64,000 bases of DNA from Pseudomonadota bacterium (GCA_021325555.1 JAJPGY010000003.1:45992-109991), one strand, 5' to 3'. Positions 16,848 through 25,578 are shown, counted from the stretch's first letter. The notes: generated by a model not told the origin, from the sequence alone. Made by a program: numbers and translations.

Positions 16848-17891
16848 ATGAAACGCTTGCTGCTGACCACGTCCATCGTCGCGTCGCTGGCGGCTCCGGC
16901 AGCCCAGGCTGGTCCGCGCATCCTGACCGGCGAGGTGTCCGAGCAACGGGTGGCGGCGCTCACCCACCAGATCCAGTGGTACCACTCGCTTGCCCAGGCC
17001 GAGCAGGCAGCCAGGGCGCAAGGCAAGCTCGTATTCTGGGTGCACATGCTCGGCAACCTCGATGGCGCCACCTGAAGCGCGGGCAATAGCCTGAGGGCCG
17101 TGTCGCTCTCCACAGATCCTGCATTTTCCGCCCTCAAAAACAGCTTCGTCTGCGGCGTTAAAGACATCTCCGGCGAGCCTTATGCCGGGGTGTCCGGCCG
17201 CCACCTGCCGGGCGGCAACGCGGCTTACACCACCAACGGTGCCGGGCCGCACAACCTGCAGCTGTTTGTCCTTTCGCCGGACGGCGTCGTGCTCACCTGC
17301 CTGCCCGGATACTGGAACTCGCAAGACCTGGTGCGCGAGCTCGACCTGGCCTGCAAGCTCAATCAGGTCTGGCAGAACCCCGACTTAAGCCGGGCCCGCA
17401 AAGACGCCCTCTTCTCGCAGATGCACCTGGCGCATATTCAGGAACATCCGCCGGCGATGGTGAGAAGAAGCCGCATGCAGGGCTTCGATCAGAAGTACGA
17501 GGCCAGGCGCCGGCTTTATGCCTCCGATTGCATCCGCGATCCCTATCTGGTGACCGACCTCAACGCCAGGATCCTGCCGCAGCAGGCCTTCAAAACCACC
17601 GACGAGATCATGCACGAGCGCATGGCGGCCCGCCCGTTCGTGCCCTACCAGCAGTTCGATGTGGCGGCCTACACCGACTACGGCCGGCCCCGCTACGACA
17701 AACAGGAAGACTACCGCGACGCCTACGGCAACATCATCCCCGGCTCCGATCCCGGCAGCGAGCCTCTGATCGGCAACAGCAACCGCATTAAGCAGCAGGG
17801 TCGCCCCGGCTACGGCCTTCAGTACCTCGGCGGCCGCTGGGGCGCGGCCCGGCTGCTGCGCTCCGGGATAAGCGCGCTGCTCCAGCAGTAG
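16848..17891 (+). CDS. secreted thioredoxin-fold protein with in-frame TGA, candidate selenoprotein
   Basis: ATG 16848 has GGGAGG 6 bases upstream. A signal peptide ends at AQA (about residue 22). The frame runs to TAG at 17889 without a shift except for one TGA at 17073-17075 (codon 76). Sequence reads as one protein across it: GKLVFWVHMLGNLDGAT, TGA, then SAGNSLRAVSLSTDP. The first strand and following helix are like thioredoxin-like proteins whose nucleophilic Cys would sit at this spot, and GPHNLQLFVLSPDGVVL later supplies the fold's second half. A stem-loop at 17093-17110 has the geometry of a bacterial SECIS. Read with Sec at 76 the product is 347 residues. The alternative is a recent nonsense mutation in a Cys, Trp or Arg codon, giving a pseudogene. 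The C-terminal third (about 200-347) is a conserved-looking, Tyr/Arg-rich region of unknown function. Confidence 0.65.
17093..17110 (+). promoter_or_regulatory. candidate bacterial SECIS stem-loop
   Basis: A six-pair stem (GAGGGC 17093-17098 with GCTCTC 17105-17110, one G-U pair) closes the loop CGTGTC. The loop begins 23 bases after the TGA at 17073-17075. Known bacterial SECIS elements lie just downstream of the UGA, with an apical loop roughly 16-37 bases away and a G in the first two loop positions; both hold here. SelB would bind this hairpin to recruit Sec-tRNA. Confidence 0.5.
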
Positions 17892-17944
17892 AGGCTCCAC
17901 CGGCTGGCTGGGGACAAGAAGCTTTTCCGGGCGGGCCTCGGCCT

Positions 17945-17950
17945 TAAAAT
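17945..17950 (+). promoter_or_regulatory. -10 element TAAAAT close to start codon
   Basis: TAAAAT ends 8 bases before ATG 17959 and there is no ribosome binding site between them. If used, the transcript would be leaderless. Confidence 0.35.
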
Positions 17951-17958
17951 ACTCGCTG

Positions 17959-19359
17959 ATGTCCCGCTATCCGCCCGCACTGCTTGCCACCACCGTCGCG
18001 CTGGTTCTCTGGCCCTGGTGCCAGGAGGCACCCGCCCGCGAGCGCGCCGGCCCCGCTGAGCCGGGCGCGGGCGGCAGGGCCGCTCACGCGCTGAAGGCGA
18101 CCATCGTGGCCGGGCCGTTCGATATCCATCGCCAGTACCGCTCCATGGAGGGACCCTACGTTGTTAAGACCGTGCGCGTAGCCGATCTGGTGGCCTGCGG
18201 GCAGCTGACGCTGCCGGAGGAGCTGGTGACCTACCTGGAGGGAAGGCCCGGAGCAGCCCCGGCCACGGGCAGCTCACCGGCAAGCATGATCCCTGCCCAG
18301 CAGGGCGGCCCGCCCCCGCCGTCCGGCCAGGCTGGCAGCAGCAGACGGGAGCTTTACTGGCTCCAGGGGATCAGGCTGCAGGTGCTGGACGAGAACGACC
18401 AGCTGCTGTCTTCCGGCGAGTTCATCTGCCATCTGAACGTGGATGTCGATCCGGAATTCCGCAACCAGGCATTTCCGAAGGGGGAGCGCTGCGGCAACGC
18501 TCGCCTTATCACCTTGACCCAGGGGCAGACGGAGTTCTTCTTCCCGCGGGGCTACGCGGTGCCGGTGGCCAGCGACGAGCGGTGGACATTTACCTTTCAG
18601 GCCGCCAACCGCACCACCGTCGCGCACCGGAGGCTGCGGCATCTGTTGAGCCTGGTTTTGGTCAAAGACAGCGACCTCGCCGCCCCGGTCAAGGCTCTCC
18701 ACTGGCGAACCCCTTACGTGGCCGTGGCAACAGACAGAGAGCCGGAGCATCGATTGCCAGGGGTCTCCGGGCACGGACCGGATTGCCTGGCCATCTCGGC
18801 GGGCGAGGTGGCACCAAATATGGTGCCAGGCTCGCTTCTCACGGACAAGCAGGGCAGACGCCTGACCACGCACTTTCTCGTCCCGGCCGGCAGCCACACC
18901 TTCCGCACCCCCGTAAGCGAGCAGGGCGAGGCAGGATTTGCCGGCCAGGAAATGCGGATCCATGCCGCCTGGACGCACGTGCACCCGCTGTGCGCAAGGG
19001 CATCGCTGGTGGACTGCACCGGCGCCAGCAGGCGCAGAGTTCTTACCGTCCACGCCAGGACCAGCACCAAAGACGGGCTGCAGATCAAACGGATCGACAA
19101 CATATCGTCGCCGCGCGGCATCGATCTGCCCGCAGGCCGGCGCTACGAGCTCGAGGCCACCTACATGAACCCGACCGGCGAGCCGCAGGACGCCATGGTG
19201 GCGCTCGGACTGTTCTTCCAGGACGACCGCTTCGAAAAACCTGACTGGCGGACTGGCCCCATCACGCCATCGCCGGCGGCGGACGGCGGATCGGCTGCCA
19301 GCCCGGGAGCGAAGTCCGGCGATCTCTACTGCGGCGTGAGGGCCGCAAGCAAGCCATGA
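17959..19359 (+). CDS. secreted beta-sandwich protein, weakly PHM/copper-monooxygenase-like
   Basis: 466 residues. A hydrophobic signal (ALLATTVALVLWPW) precedes a long beta-rich protein. His335, His340 and His342 in HAAWTHVHP, the acidic/Tyr pattern YELEATYMNPTGEPQD and several paired Cys recall the C-terminal domain of peptidylglycine monooxygenase-type proteins, but I cannot place all copper ligands. GEFICHLNVDVDPEFRNQ (about 153-171) is also distinctive. It follows the thioredoxin-like gene by 67 bases. No ribosome binding site precedes the ATG. The function is unknown; a periplasmic redox or metal role is inference only. Confidence 0.65.
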   Translation: MSRYPPALLATTVALVLWPWCQEAPARERAGPAEPGAGGRAAHALKATIVAGPFDIHRQYRSMEGPYVVKTVRVADLVACGQLTLPEELVTYLEGRPGAAPATGSSPASMIPAQQGGPPPPSGQAGSSRRELYWLQGIRLQVLDENDQLLSSGEFICHLNVDVDPEFRNQAFPKGERCGNARLITLTQGQTEFFFPRGYAVPVASDERWTFTFQAANRTTVAHRRLRHLLSLVLVKDSDLAAPVKALHWRTPYVAVATDREPEHRLPGVSGHGPDCLAISAGEVAPNMVPGSLLTDKQGRRLTTHFLVPAGSHTFRTPVSEQGEAGFAGQEMRIHAAWTHVHPLCARASLVDCTGASRRRVLTVHARTSTKDGLQIKRIDNISSPRGIDLPAGRRYELEATYMNPTGEPQDAMVALGLFFQDDRFEKPDWRTGPITPSPAADGGSAASPGAKSGDLYCGVRAASKP

Positions 19360-19365
19360 GTGCCG

Positions 19366-20403
19366 TCACCGGCAGAGCCAGTAGGACCGATACTGGCTCC
19401 ACTCGGCACTGCCGGTGGTGAAATCCGCGTAGGGCGCGATCCCCTCGAAAGCCGACAGCGCCGCGCGCTTTTTGCCCAGCCCGTCCTTGACCCCGATGAG
19501 GGCCATGGCCAGGTTCTCGGTATAGGCGTGATGGTAGATGGTCTTGTCTTTGTAGGTAGGGACGCCGAAAACCACCTTGCACAGCGGGTTGGCCGCGGCC
19601 ACGGCGGCGGTGACCCGCGCCACCTCGTCTGCCACCCACAGCGCATAGGCGCGCGGCAGAAAGCAGCCGGTGTCGTAGCACATCACCGCCACCTGATCGC
19701 AAGAGCGGGCGACCGGCCGGTAATAGCGCGAGCTCCACCACATCGGCACCGCGATCGACAGAAGCTTGTCCGGCCCGAGCTGGGAGCGGGTCTCGGCCAG
19801 GAGCCTGAGAAAGTCCAGATCGCCGTCCGGGCAGCTCTCGTAGTCCCACTGAATGCCGTCGAAGCCGCAGGCATCGGTGAGCCACCGCGCCTCGGACGCC
19901 ATCTTCCTCCTCACGCGCTGGAAGCCGAGCCCCACCTCACCGCCCGAGCGCAGGCTGAGCGCGCCGACCCAGGCAATCGCCTTCACGCCCGGGGCGTGAT
20001 CGTGCAGGTAGCGCACCAGAGCCGCAGCCTCTTTCTGCTGGTGATACTTTAGCGAGCCGCTGCGATCGATCCCGCGCACGTGGAAGTAAGCGTAACGCAC
20101 CTGGGCACCGCGCAAGCGGGCGCACATCTCGCTCAGGTCGTGCTCCCCGGCGCGGCCCAGATACCAGCGTGAGCCCAGCCACAGGCCGTTTATCCCCTTG
20201 TTGAAATCTTGCCTGTCCGGCCTCATCAAAAGCGGATAGGCAAAGTAGTCGACAACCACGGACAGGGCAAGGACAAGGGGCAGCGCCAGCAGGGCCAGGA
20301 GCCATCCCCGCGAGCTCCTGGCCCGCGGTCTCACCGGTGGGGAGTTGCCGGCTGGCAAGGCAGACCTGAGCATGACCGTTCCGCTTGCGGTGACCAGAGT
20401 CAT
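19366..20403 (-). CDS. membrane-anchored GH18-like glycosidase
   Basis: 345 residues from ATG 20403 (ATG 20373 also possible). One membrane helix lies at about residues 32-54 (WLLALLALPLVLALSVVVDY). The outside domain is a TIM barrel with GFDGIQWDYES, matching the GH18 DxxDxDxE strand in spirit (Asp-Gly-x-x-x-Asp-x-Glu), and VAVMCYDTG, matching the GH18 MxYD strand. Related proteins act on peptidoglycan or sugar polymers, for example cortex-type glycosidases. It lies 28 bases downstream of the SpoIID-like gene on the same strand, and SpoIID is itself a peptidoglycan glycosidase, so a joint cell wall role is reasonable. The 3' end nearly touches the convergent gene ending at 19359. Confidence 0.7.
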   Translation of the reverse strand: MTLVTASGTVMLRSALPAGNSPPVRPRARSSRGWLLALLALPLVLALSVVVDYFAYPLLMRPDRQDFNKGINGLWLGSRWYLGRAGEHDLSEMCARLRGAQVRYAYFHVRGIDRSGSLKYHQQKEAAALVRYLHDHAPGVKAIAWVGALSLRSGGEVGLGFQRVRRKMASEARWLTDACGFDGIQWDYESCPDGDLDFLRLLAETRSQLGPDKLLSIAVPMWWSSRYYRPVARSCDQVAVMCYDTGCFLPRAYALWVADEVARVTAAVAAANPLCKVVFGVPTYKDKTIYHHAYTENLAMALIGVKDGLGKKRAALSAFEGIAPYADFTTGSAEWSQYRSYWLCR

Positions 20404-20431
20404 TCTAACCCGCCAGCCGGGGTTATGCCCT

Positions 20432-21766
20432 TTACACGCCGCTGGCGGGCATACGCTCGACCCGGGCCCCGGAATAATAGTGGTGGAGGATCTGCCGGTA
20501 GCCGGCCCCGGCAACGGCCAGCCCCTGCGCGCCCGTCTGCTGCAGGCCGACGCCGTGCCCTGAGCCGAGGCCTGATACCACAAGCTCCGAAAGGAGCCCC
20601 AGCCGGTCGCGCCCGTGATCGAAGAAGATGCGCGCACTGCGCAGCCGCGTCAGCTTGAGATCCGGGTTCTCGAAGAGGCTGCGGATGACGAGTTCCTTGG
20701 TCACCAGCCAGGTGCCCGCGGAGGTGTGGACGGCAAGCGTGATCGCCACGCCCGAGGCGCCGCGCTTGCCCACCTCGAAGCGATCGATGTGCCCGAAGCG
20801 CCCGGATGGCGGCGGGGCGATGAAGGGGGCAAACTGCGGATCGGCGCCCATCCGCTCGACCACGTGGTGCATGTGCGCCTCCAGGGCATCGGCCGGCATG
20901 GCCAGCCGCCAGCGAAACTGCGGCGCCCAGGCATCGCACGTCTGCGGTCCGGGCATGTGCCAGAGGCTGCGCAGCGCCGGTTCGCCCGGGAAACCGGCGG
21001 GCAGCTTTCCCTCGGGCACCGCCTTCAGATAGGGTATCGGCTCGGGGGGAAAGCGGTCGGTGAGCGGATCGGAGAAGCAGTTCTCGTAATTCTCCGTGTG
21101 GCCGCCGGCGTTGGAGCTGAAGAGGGCAAGGATCGGCCTGTCCTGGTAGACGAGCACCTCCTCGCTCGTCTCCTCTATGGCGCGCCGGTAGCCGGCGTTG
21201 ATGCGCGCCGCGTTGCCGTTGAAGTTCTGGCAGCACAGGTAGGAGTCGCAGACGTTGAAGCCCTCGCCCGAGTGGTCGATGCGCGGCCTGAGCCCGTAGG
21301 TCCTTGCCGCCACGGCCTGGGCCTTTATCGCCTCCAGCCGATAGCCGGCCGGCACCTCGGAGCCGAGGACCCCTTCTACATAGCCGTCGGCGTCGCAGAC
21401 GAGAACGACGCGCAGCCGCCCGCCTGCCAGCGCCACCTCGAAGGCGCCCCTGTAGCAGGGCGGGCGGCGCCCGCCTGCCTGCGCCCGCTCGAGGCTCTCC
21501 AGGCAAACCGGCGCCTGCGCCTCCTGCGGGTTAATGCGGACTGCCGTCCAGCGCCCGGCAAGCGGCGGCGAAAGCCCGGCAAGCGCAAGCGACGAGCCGG
21601 AGACGCTGACGACAAGCAGCTGCCCGGGCTCGACCACGGCCGGCGCGCCGGCTGCCCCCTTCCGCGCCATGGGCACCACGGCCAGCCGGGCAGGCGAGCG
21701 GAAGCTCGCTGTGGCGTGGGTGCGGGTTGTCAGATCATTGGCGGAGACGCCCACCCGAATTTGCAT
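20432..21766 (-). CDS. SpoIID/LytB-domain protein
   Basis: 444 residues from ATG 21766, which has GGGCGG upstream; an in-frame ATG at 21802 has weaker support. The SpoIID core is clear: VCDADGYVEGVLGSEVPAGY then LEAIKAQAVAARTYGL, with the catalytic-type Glu in SEVP, and FSSNAGGHTENYEN later. The C-terminus GLGSGHGVGLQQTGAQGLA is the family's closing motif. In spore formers SpoIID is a lytic transglycosylase; in other bacteria such proteins serve in wall remodelling. No export signal is obvious at the N-terminus. It probably forms a unit with the GH18-like gene downstream. Confidence 0.88.
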   Translation of the reverse strand: MQIRVGVSANDLTTRTHATASFRSPARLAVVPMARKGAAGAPAVVEPGQLLVVSVSGSSLALAGLSPPLAGRWTAVRINPQEAQAPVCLESLERAQAGGRRPPCYRGAFEVALAGGRLRVVLVCDADGYVEGVLGSEVPAGYRLEAIKAQAVAARTYGLRPRIDHSGEGFNVCDSYLCCQNFNGNAARINAGYRRAIEETSEEVLVYQDRPILALFSSNAGGHTENYENCFSDPLTDRFPPEPIPYLKAVPEGKLPAGFPGEPALRSLWHMPGPQTCDAWAPQFRWRLAMPADALEAHMHHVVERMGADPQFAPFIAPPPSGRFGHIDRFEVGKRGASGVAITLAVHTSAGTWLVTKELVIRSLFENPDLKLTRLRSARIFFDHGRDRLGLLSELVVSGLGSGHGVGLQQTGAQGLAVAGAGYRQILHHYYSGARVERMPASGV

Positions 21767-21857
21767 CTTGCAACCGCCCGGGCGCAGGCATTCTGCCTGC
21801 ATTCAAGAAGGAGCTCGTGAAATGCGGGCAGGACACCCGCGCCTCCAGAGGATAAAA

Positions 21858-21943
21858 TGGCGGAGCAGGAGGGACTCGAACCCCCAACCCGTTTCCGGGC
21901 AGCCGCTTTCAAGGCGGTTTCTTCATCCAGCCAGGTCTGCTCC
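21858..21943 (-). tRNA. tRNA-Ser (anticodon TGA)
   Basis: Read on the minus strand, the acceptor stem GGAGCAG pairs with CTGCTCC, followed by discriminator G and an encoded CCA. The anticodon stem CCGC/GCGG closes the loop CTTGAAA, so the anticodon is TGA and it reads UCA. A class II variable arm (CCCG-GAAA-CGGG) and a normal T arm (GGGGG, TTCGAGT, CCCTC) confirm serine. TTTT follows directly. Confidence 0.95.
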
Positions 21944-22010
21944 ACGGCTGCTACCATTCAATTTTACCGGGCAGCAGCGGCCGCGCAAGGACGTTTTAAT
22001 CTTTGAAAGT

Positions 22011-22832
22011 ATGTCCAAGCGAAAGCGTCTTGATCTTCTGGTAGTCGAGCTCGGGCTGTGCGCGAGCCGCGAGGCCGCCCGCACTGCCATCATGGATGGT
22101 GGCATACTGGTGGACGGGCGCAAAGAGACCAAGCCCGGCTCCGCCATACCGGGGGCGGCCAAGGTGGAGCTCGCCGCCGGCTGGGGGCCGCCGAAGTACG
22201 TGAGCCGCGGCGGTTTGAAGCTGGAGAAGGCGCTCGCCGAGTTCGCGGTGCGGGTCGAAGGACGCGTCTGTCTCGATATCGGGGCCTCCACGGGCGGCTT
22301 CACGGATTGCTTGCTAAAACACGGGGCCTCCCGGGTTTACGCCGTGGATGTAGGATACGGTCAGCTCGACTGGTCGCTCAGAAACGATCCGCGCGTGGTG
22401 GTCAAAGAGCGGGTGAACGCGCGCGCGATCTCGCCGGAGCTGCTCTACGCCGCCGGCTCAAAGCGGGCCGACCTGGCCGTCATCGACGTCTCCTTCATCT
22501 CCCTGGCCAAGGTCCTGCCCGCCTGCCTGTCCTGCCTGGACAGCCAGGATCCGGAGATCATCTGCCTGGTGAAGCCGCAGTTCGAGGCCGGCAGGGAGGC
22601 GGTCGGCAAGGGCGGGGTGGTCAGGGACCCGGCCGCGCACGTGCGAGTGCTGGAATCGGTCCTCGGCCGGGCAGCCGCGCTCGGGCTCCAGCCCCACGGG
22701 CTCACCTTCTCACCGCTGACCGGGCCGGCCGGCAACATCGAGTACCTGGTCGACTGGCAGGCGCGGGGATCAGCGCAGCGCTTCGATCCGACCTCCCTGG
22801 TCGGGCAGGCGTTCGAGACCTTGAAGCGCTGA
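22011..22832 (+). CDS. tlyA: TlyA family rRNA methyltransferase (hemolysin A family)
   Basis: 273 residues. An S4 RNA-binding domain (residues about 5-65, RLDLLVVELGLCASREAART) precedes an FtsJ-like methyltransferase (CLDIGASTGGFTDCLL is the SAM-binding motif; ADLAVIDVSFISL and LVKPQFE are the catalytic-strand motifs). TlyA methylates the 2'-hydroxyl of rRNA cytidines; the haemolysin label is historical. A -10-like TTTAAT ends 10 bases before the ATG, leaving little or no leader. It is divergent from tRNA-Ser. Confidence 0.92.
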   Translation: MSKRKRLDLLVVELGLCASREAARTAIMDGGILVDGRKETKPGSAIPGAAKVELAAGWGPPKYVSRGGLKLEKALAEFAVRVEGRVCLDIGASTGGFTDCLLKHGASRVYAVDVGYGQLDWSLRNDPRVVVKERVNARAISPELLYAAGSKRADLAVIDVSFISLAKVLPACLSCLDSQDPEIICLVKPQFEAGREAVGKGGVVRDPAAHVRVLESVLGRAAALGLQPHGLTFSPLTGPAGNIEYLVDWQARGSAQRFDPTSLVGQAFETLKR

Positions 22833-22877
22833 GGCCCCGGGCAGGCCGGAACCGCTCGGGCGCTGCCGATCGCCCGC

Positions 22878-23303
22878 TCAGTGCTGCTCGAGCGCTTTGT
22901 TGATCTGGTAGGTCCAGCTGTCGCCGTTCAAGAAGGAGACGGCGCTGGATATGCTCTCCCGCAGCTGCCCGCCGAATGAGCTCGAATCGGGCGGCGAATA
23001 CTCTTTTTCGACGTTGTGGGCGACATCGCCGGAGAACCAGCGGGCCGGGTCGTACCAGGCGCGCTGGGAGTCATACTTGCGGTCCAGCTCGGCGTTCTGG
23101 CCGTCACCCTGGATTACCAGCTCAGGCACGGTCGGGTCGGCGGCCCTGTCCTTCTGATTCTGGCTAACCATAGCCTGCATCGCCTGCTGGATGTCCGTCA
23201 GCGACAGGCGGTCGAGTACGTGCTCCACGCCCCAGCTGTCACCTTTCTCGGCGGCGCGGGTGGCCTTTTCGATGTTGACCCTTTTCGATATGTCTTCGCC
23301 CAT
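22878..23303 (-). CDS. hypothetical cytoplasmic protein
   Basis: 141 residues from ATG 23303, which has GGAGG 9 bases upstream; this settles the start over an upstream in-frame ATG. The product is hydrophilic with no signal or membrane segment. It contains ERAAEKGDSWGVEHV-like helical sequence, LTDIQQAMQAMVSQNQKDRA, and an aromatic patch (WYDPARWFSGDVAHNVE). I recognise no family. It lies 125 bases beyond the last gene of the three-paralog array, on the same strand. Confidence 0.6.
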   Translation of the reverse strand: MGEDISKRVNIEKATRAAEKGDSWGVEHVLDRLSLTDIQQAMQAMVSQNQKDRAADPTVPELVIQGDGQNAELDRKYDSQRAWYDPARWFSGDVAHNVEKEYSPPDSSSFGGQLRESISSAVSFLNGDSWTYQINKALEQH

Positions 23304-23428
23304 TAAGGCAGCCTCCAGCTTCTTGAGATCTAAGGCAATTATTCCCGATTTCGGCAAAAAAGCAACCCTCTATCCGGCTCCCGCTCCTGGTGCAGTGGTG
23401 AAAGGCGCATTAATTGCCGCTCAACTGC

Positions 23429-24028
23429 TCAGGAGCCCACCAGCTGAGCGTCGGCCTCGAGGCTGTCCAGGGGCAGGGTGAGCGCCCTCCTTAATATCCC
23501 TTGCCGGAGCGGGCGGGAGTGCAGGATTACGGGCAGGACGGCCGGCCCGAGCCGCGGTGAAGCGGAGCCGAACCCGAGCTCGGCGCAGACACGGCAGCAG
23601 GCCTCCATGCACAGTGAGACCATGTCGTGGCACCGCCCGTAAGCGTGCATGACCTCCCAGGCGGTCGGCTTGTGGATGTAATAGTCAGCGGCGCCGAAGG
23701 CCAGGCGGAAAAAGGTCCGCAGCCAGGACGCCATGCCCTCGACGTCCTGGTCGACGGCCTCCTGGTGGATCCAGATGCAGATGATCTCCTTTATCGCCTG
23801 GGCGAACTCCTCCTCGGCTATGCGACGGGAGGCAGCGGTCCCCAGCTCGGGCGGGTTCAGGTTGCTGGCGGCGCTGCGCAGCCCGATCACCGCCTGGACG
23901 AGCTCGTCCGATGCGGCAAGCGCCAGTGAACCGATGTAGTAATCGAGGCGGATCTTGCGCTCCTCATCGGAGCCCGGCTCGTGCTCCGGCCCCACCAGAA
24001 AAGACCCGTTCAAGCTGTCGCCGACCAA
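23429..24028 (-). CDS. unknown family, paralog 3 of a tandem array (diverged copy)
   Basis: 199 residues from TTG 24028; GGGAG lies 7 bases upstream and the resulting length matches its neighbours, which is why I accept TTG. It aligns end to end with the genes at 24169 and 24825: PEHEPGSDEERKIRLDYY, CIWIHQEAVDQ, FRLAFGAADYYIHKP, VMHAYG, SLCMEACCRVCAELGFG and LTLPLDSLEA. It has lost the PEHC Cys and gained extra Cys in the CxEACCRVC segment. All-helical, cytoplasmic, function unknown. Confidence 0.72.
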   Translation of the reverse strand: MVGDSLNGSFLVGPEHEPGSDEERKIRLDYYIGSLALAASDELVQAVIGLRSAASNLNPPELGTAASRRIAEEEFAQAIKEIICIWIHQEAVDQDVEGMASWLRTFFRLAFGAADYYIHKPTAWEVMHAYGRCHDMVSLCMEACCRVCAELGFGSASPRLGPAVLPVILHSRPLRQGILRRALTLPLDSLEADAQLVGS

Positions 24029-24168
24029 ATTCGCACTCCCACCGCTGCCAACCCTCTGCTCTAAAGATACCCGCTATGAACCCGGTTGCGTGTGATGCCT
24101 GTATTCGACCTGACGGTGGCGGCTGTCAAGCTTAGCCGGCAGCCCGCGCCCGGGGGTCTGGCTGCCGG

Positions 24169-24771
24169 CTAAGCTTGCGGTCTGGACTTGACCGTCTCCA
24201 GCGGCAGGGTGAGAGCCTCCTCGAGGATCTGCTGGCGCCTGGGCCCGGTGCGGAAGAGCACCGGCTCGACGGCGGCGCCAAACCCCGGCGAGTAGTGTCC
24301 GAAGCCGAGAGCCCGGCAAGCCCGGATTGCGCACTGGCGGCACAGCGAGACGCTGTCGCCGAAGTCCTCGTAGGCGTGCATTACATCCAGGGCCTTCGGC
24401 TCGGTAATCAGGTAGTCGCTGGCCACGAACGCCGAGCGCAAGAAGGAGAGCAGCCATTCGGGGGCCTCGTCGCCGCCCTGATCCATGGCCTCCAGGTGGA
24501 ACCAGATGCAGAGGATCTCTTTTACGGCAGCAGCATACTCCTCGTCGGTGAAGGCTTTGAGCGCCAGCCGGCGCGCTGCCTCATGCGGCAGCTTGTCGGC
24601 GGCGTTCCGCAGATCGACCAGGCACTCGTAAAGCGCATCTGATACCGCCACCCCCATCCAGGCCGCGTAGTAATTGAGGCGCTCGTAAAGCTCCTCCTTG
24701 CTTGTCGGGCAGTGCTCCGGTCTGACCGTGAAGAGACCCGGCGGCAGGTCCTCGCCTCTGGTCTCCCGCAT
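24169..24771 (-). CDS. unknown family, paralog 2 of a tandem array
   Basis: 200 residues from ATG 24771, preceded by AGGAGGAGAGG. Conserved blocks shared with both neighbours are RPEHCPTSKEELYERLNYY, KEILCIWFHLEAMDQGGD, ALDVMHAYEDFGD, SLCRQCAIRACRALGFG and LTLPLETVKS. The invariant C-I-W-x-H-x-E-A-x-D-Q clusters residues able to bind a metal on one helix face. The spacing to paralog 1 is 53 bases, and that gap holds a near-palindrome around GGTACC (24806-24821). No family recognised. Confidence 0.75.
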   Translation of the reverse strand: MRETRGEDLPPGLFTVRPEHCPTSKEELYERLNYYAAWMGVAVSDALYECLVDLRNAADKLPHEAARRLALKAFTDEEYAAAVKEILCIWFHLEAMDQGGDEAPEWLLSFLRSAFVASDYLITEPKALDVMHAYEDFGDSVSLCRQCAIRACRALGFGHYSPGFGAAVEPVLFRTGPRRQQILEEALTLPLETVKSRPQA

Positions 24772-24824
24772 GCCCTCTCCTCCTTTCCCCCAGCGCCCAC
24801 TTGCGATATGGTACCGTATCAGGC

Positions 24825-25427
24825 CTAGGCAAGTGGGTGGGCGATGATCGTCTCGAGCGACAGCGTCAGGGACTCCTTCAAAATAGCCTGCCTGGTCTGC
24901 CCTGTCTGGTTGAGAATCGGCACCAGAAGCGGGGCGAAAACGGTGGCCGCCTCGCCGAAGCCGAGGGCCCGGCAGGCTCTGGTGGCTGTCTCCTGGCAGA
25001 GGCTGTTTTCGTCTGCCACGTGCCCGTAAGAGTTGAGCACATCCATGGCCCGCGGGTGGGCGATGAGGATATCGGTGGCCCCGAAAGCCAGGCGCAGGAA
25101 GCCCAGAAGCCAGTCGGCCATGCGGTCGCCGCCCTGGTCCATGGCCTCCAGGTGCAGCCAGATGCACAAAAGCTCCTTCACAGCCGACGTGTACTCGTCG
25201 TCGTTGTAAGCCTTGAGCGCCAGCTGCTGAACGCGTTGATCCTGAAACTGGTAGGCGGAGCGGCGGAGGTTGAGCAGCGCCTCCATCAGGTAGTCGGAGA
25301 CGGCCACGCCCAGCCTGGAGACATAGTAGTGCAGGCGCTTGTACTTTTCCTGCTTGGAGGCGGGACAGTGCTCGGGGCGGACGCGAAACAGGACACCGGA
25401 TACATAGTCTGGTTGGACGTTGGACAT
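24825..25427 (-). CDS. unknown family, paralog 1 of a tandem array
   Basis: 200 residues from ATG 25427 with GAGGA directly upstream. It is closest to paralog 2 (shared RPEHCP, GVAVSD, CIWLHLEAMDQGGD, RACRALGFG). It has no signal peptide or membrane helix, and the sequence predicts helices throughout. It begins 151 bases after the DUF2063 gene of the RiPP cluster on the same strand, so it may be cotranscribed with it, but the gap is long enough for its own promoter. Confidence 0.75.
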   Translation of the reverse strand: MSNVQPDYVSGVLFRVRPEHCPASKQEKYKRLHYYVSRLGVAVSDYLMEALLNLRRSAYQFQDQRVQQLALKAYNDDEYTSAVKELLCIWLHLEAMDQGGDRMADWLLGFLRLAFGATDILIAHPRAMDVLNSYGHVADENSLCQETATRACRALGFGEAATVFAPLLVPILNQTGQTRQAILKESLTLSLETIIAHPLA

Positions 25428-25578
25428 CTTCCTCGATTCCCCTGAGCGCAAGACGCCCAATCCCCAGACCCCATTGCAACCACGGGCGGGCTACAACGTT
25501 CCATTGTAATCGAAGTGCAACGGGGTCGCGGCTGCGCCAGCCTGGAACCATCACCGCGGTCGCCCGACTGCTTGCCGG

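Noticed and set aside
17073..17075. Frameshift or two separate genes at the TGA
   Set aside because: Both halves are in the same frame and no ribosome binding site precedes the second half. Either Sec decoding or a point nonsense change explains it better than a shift.
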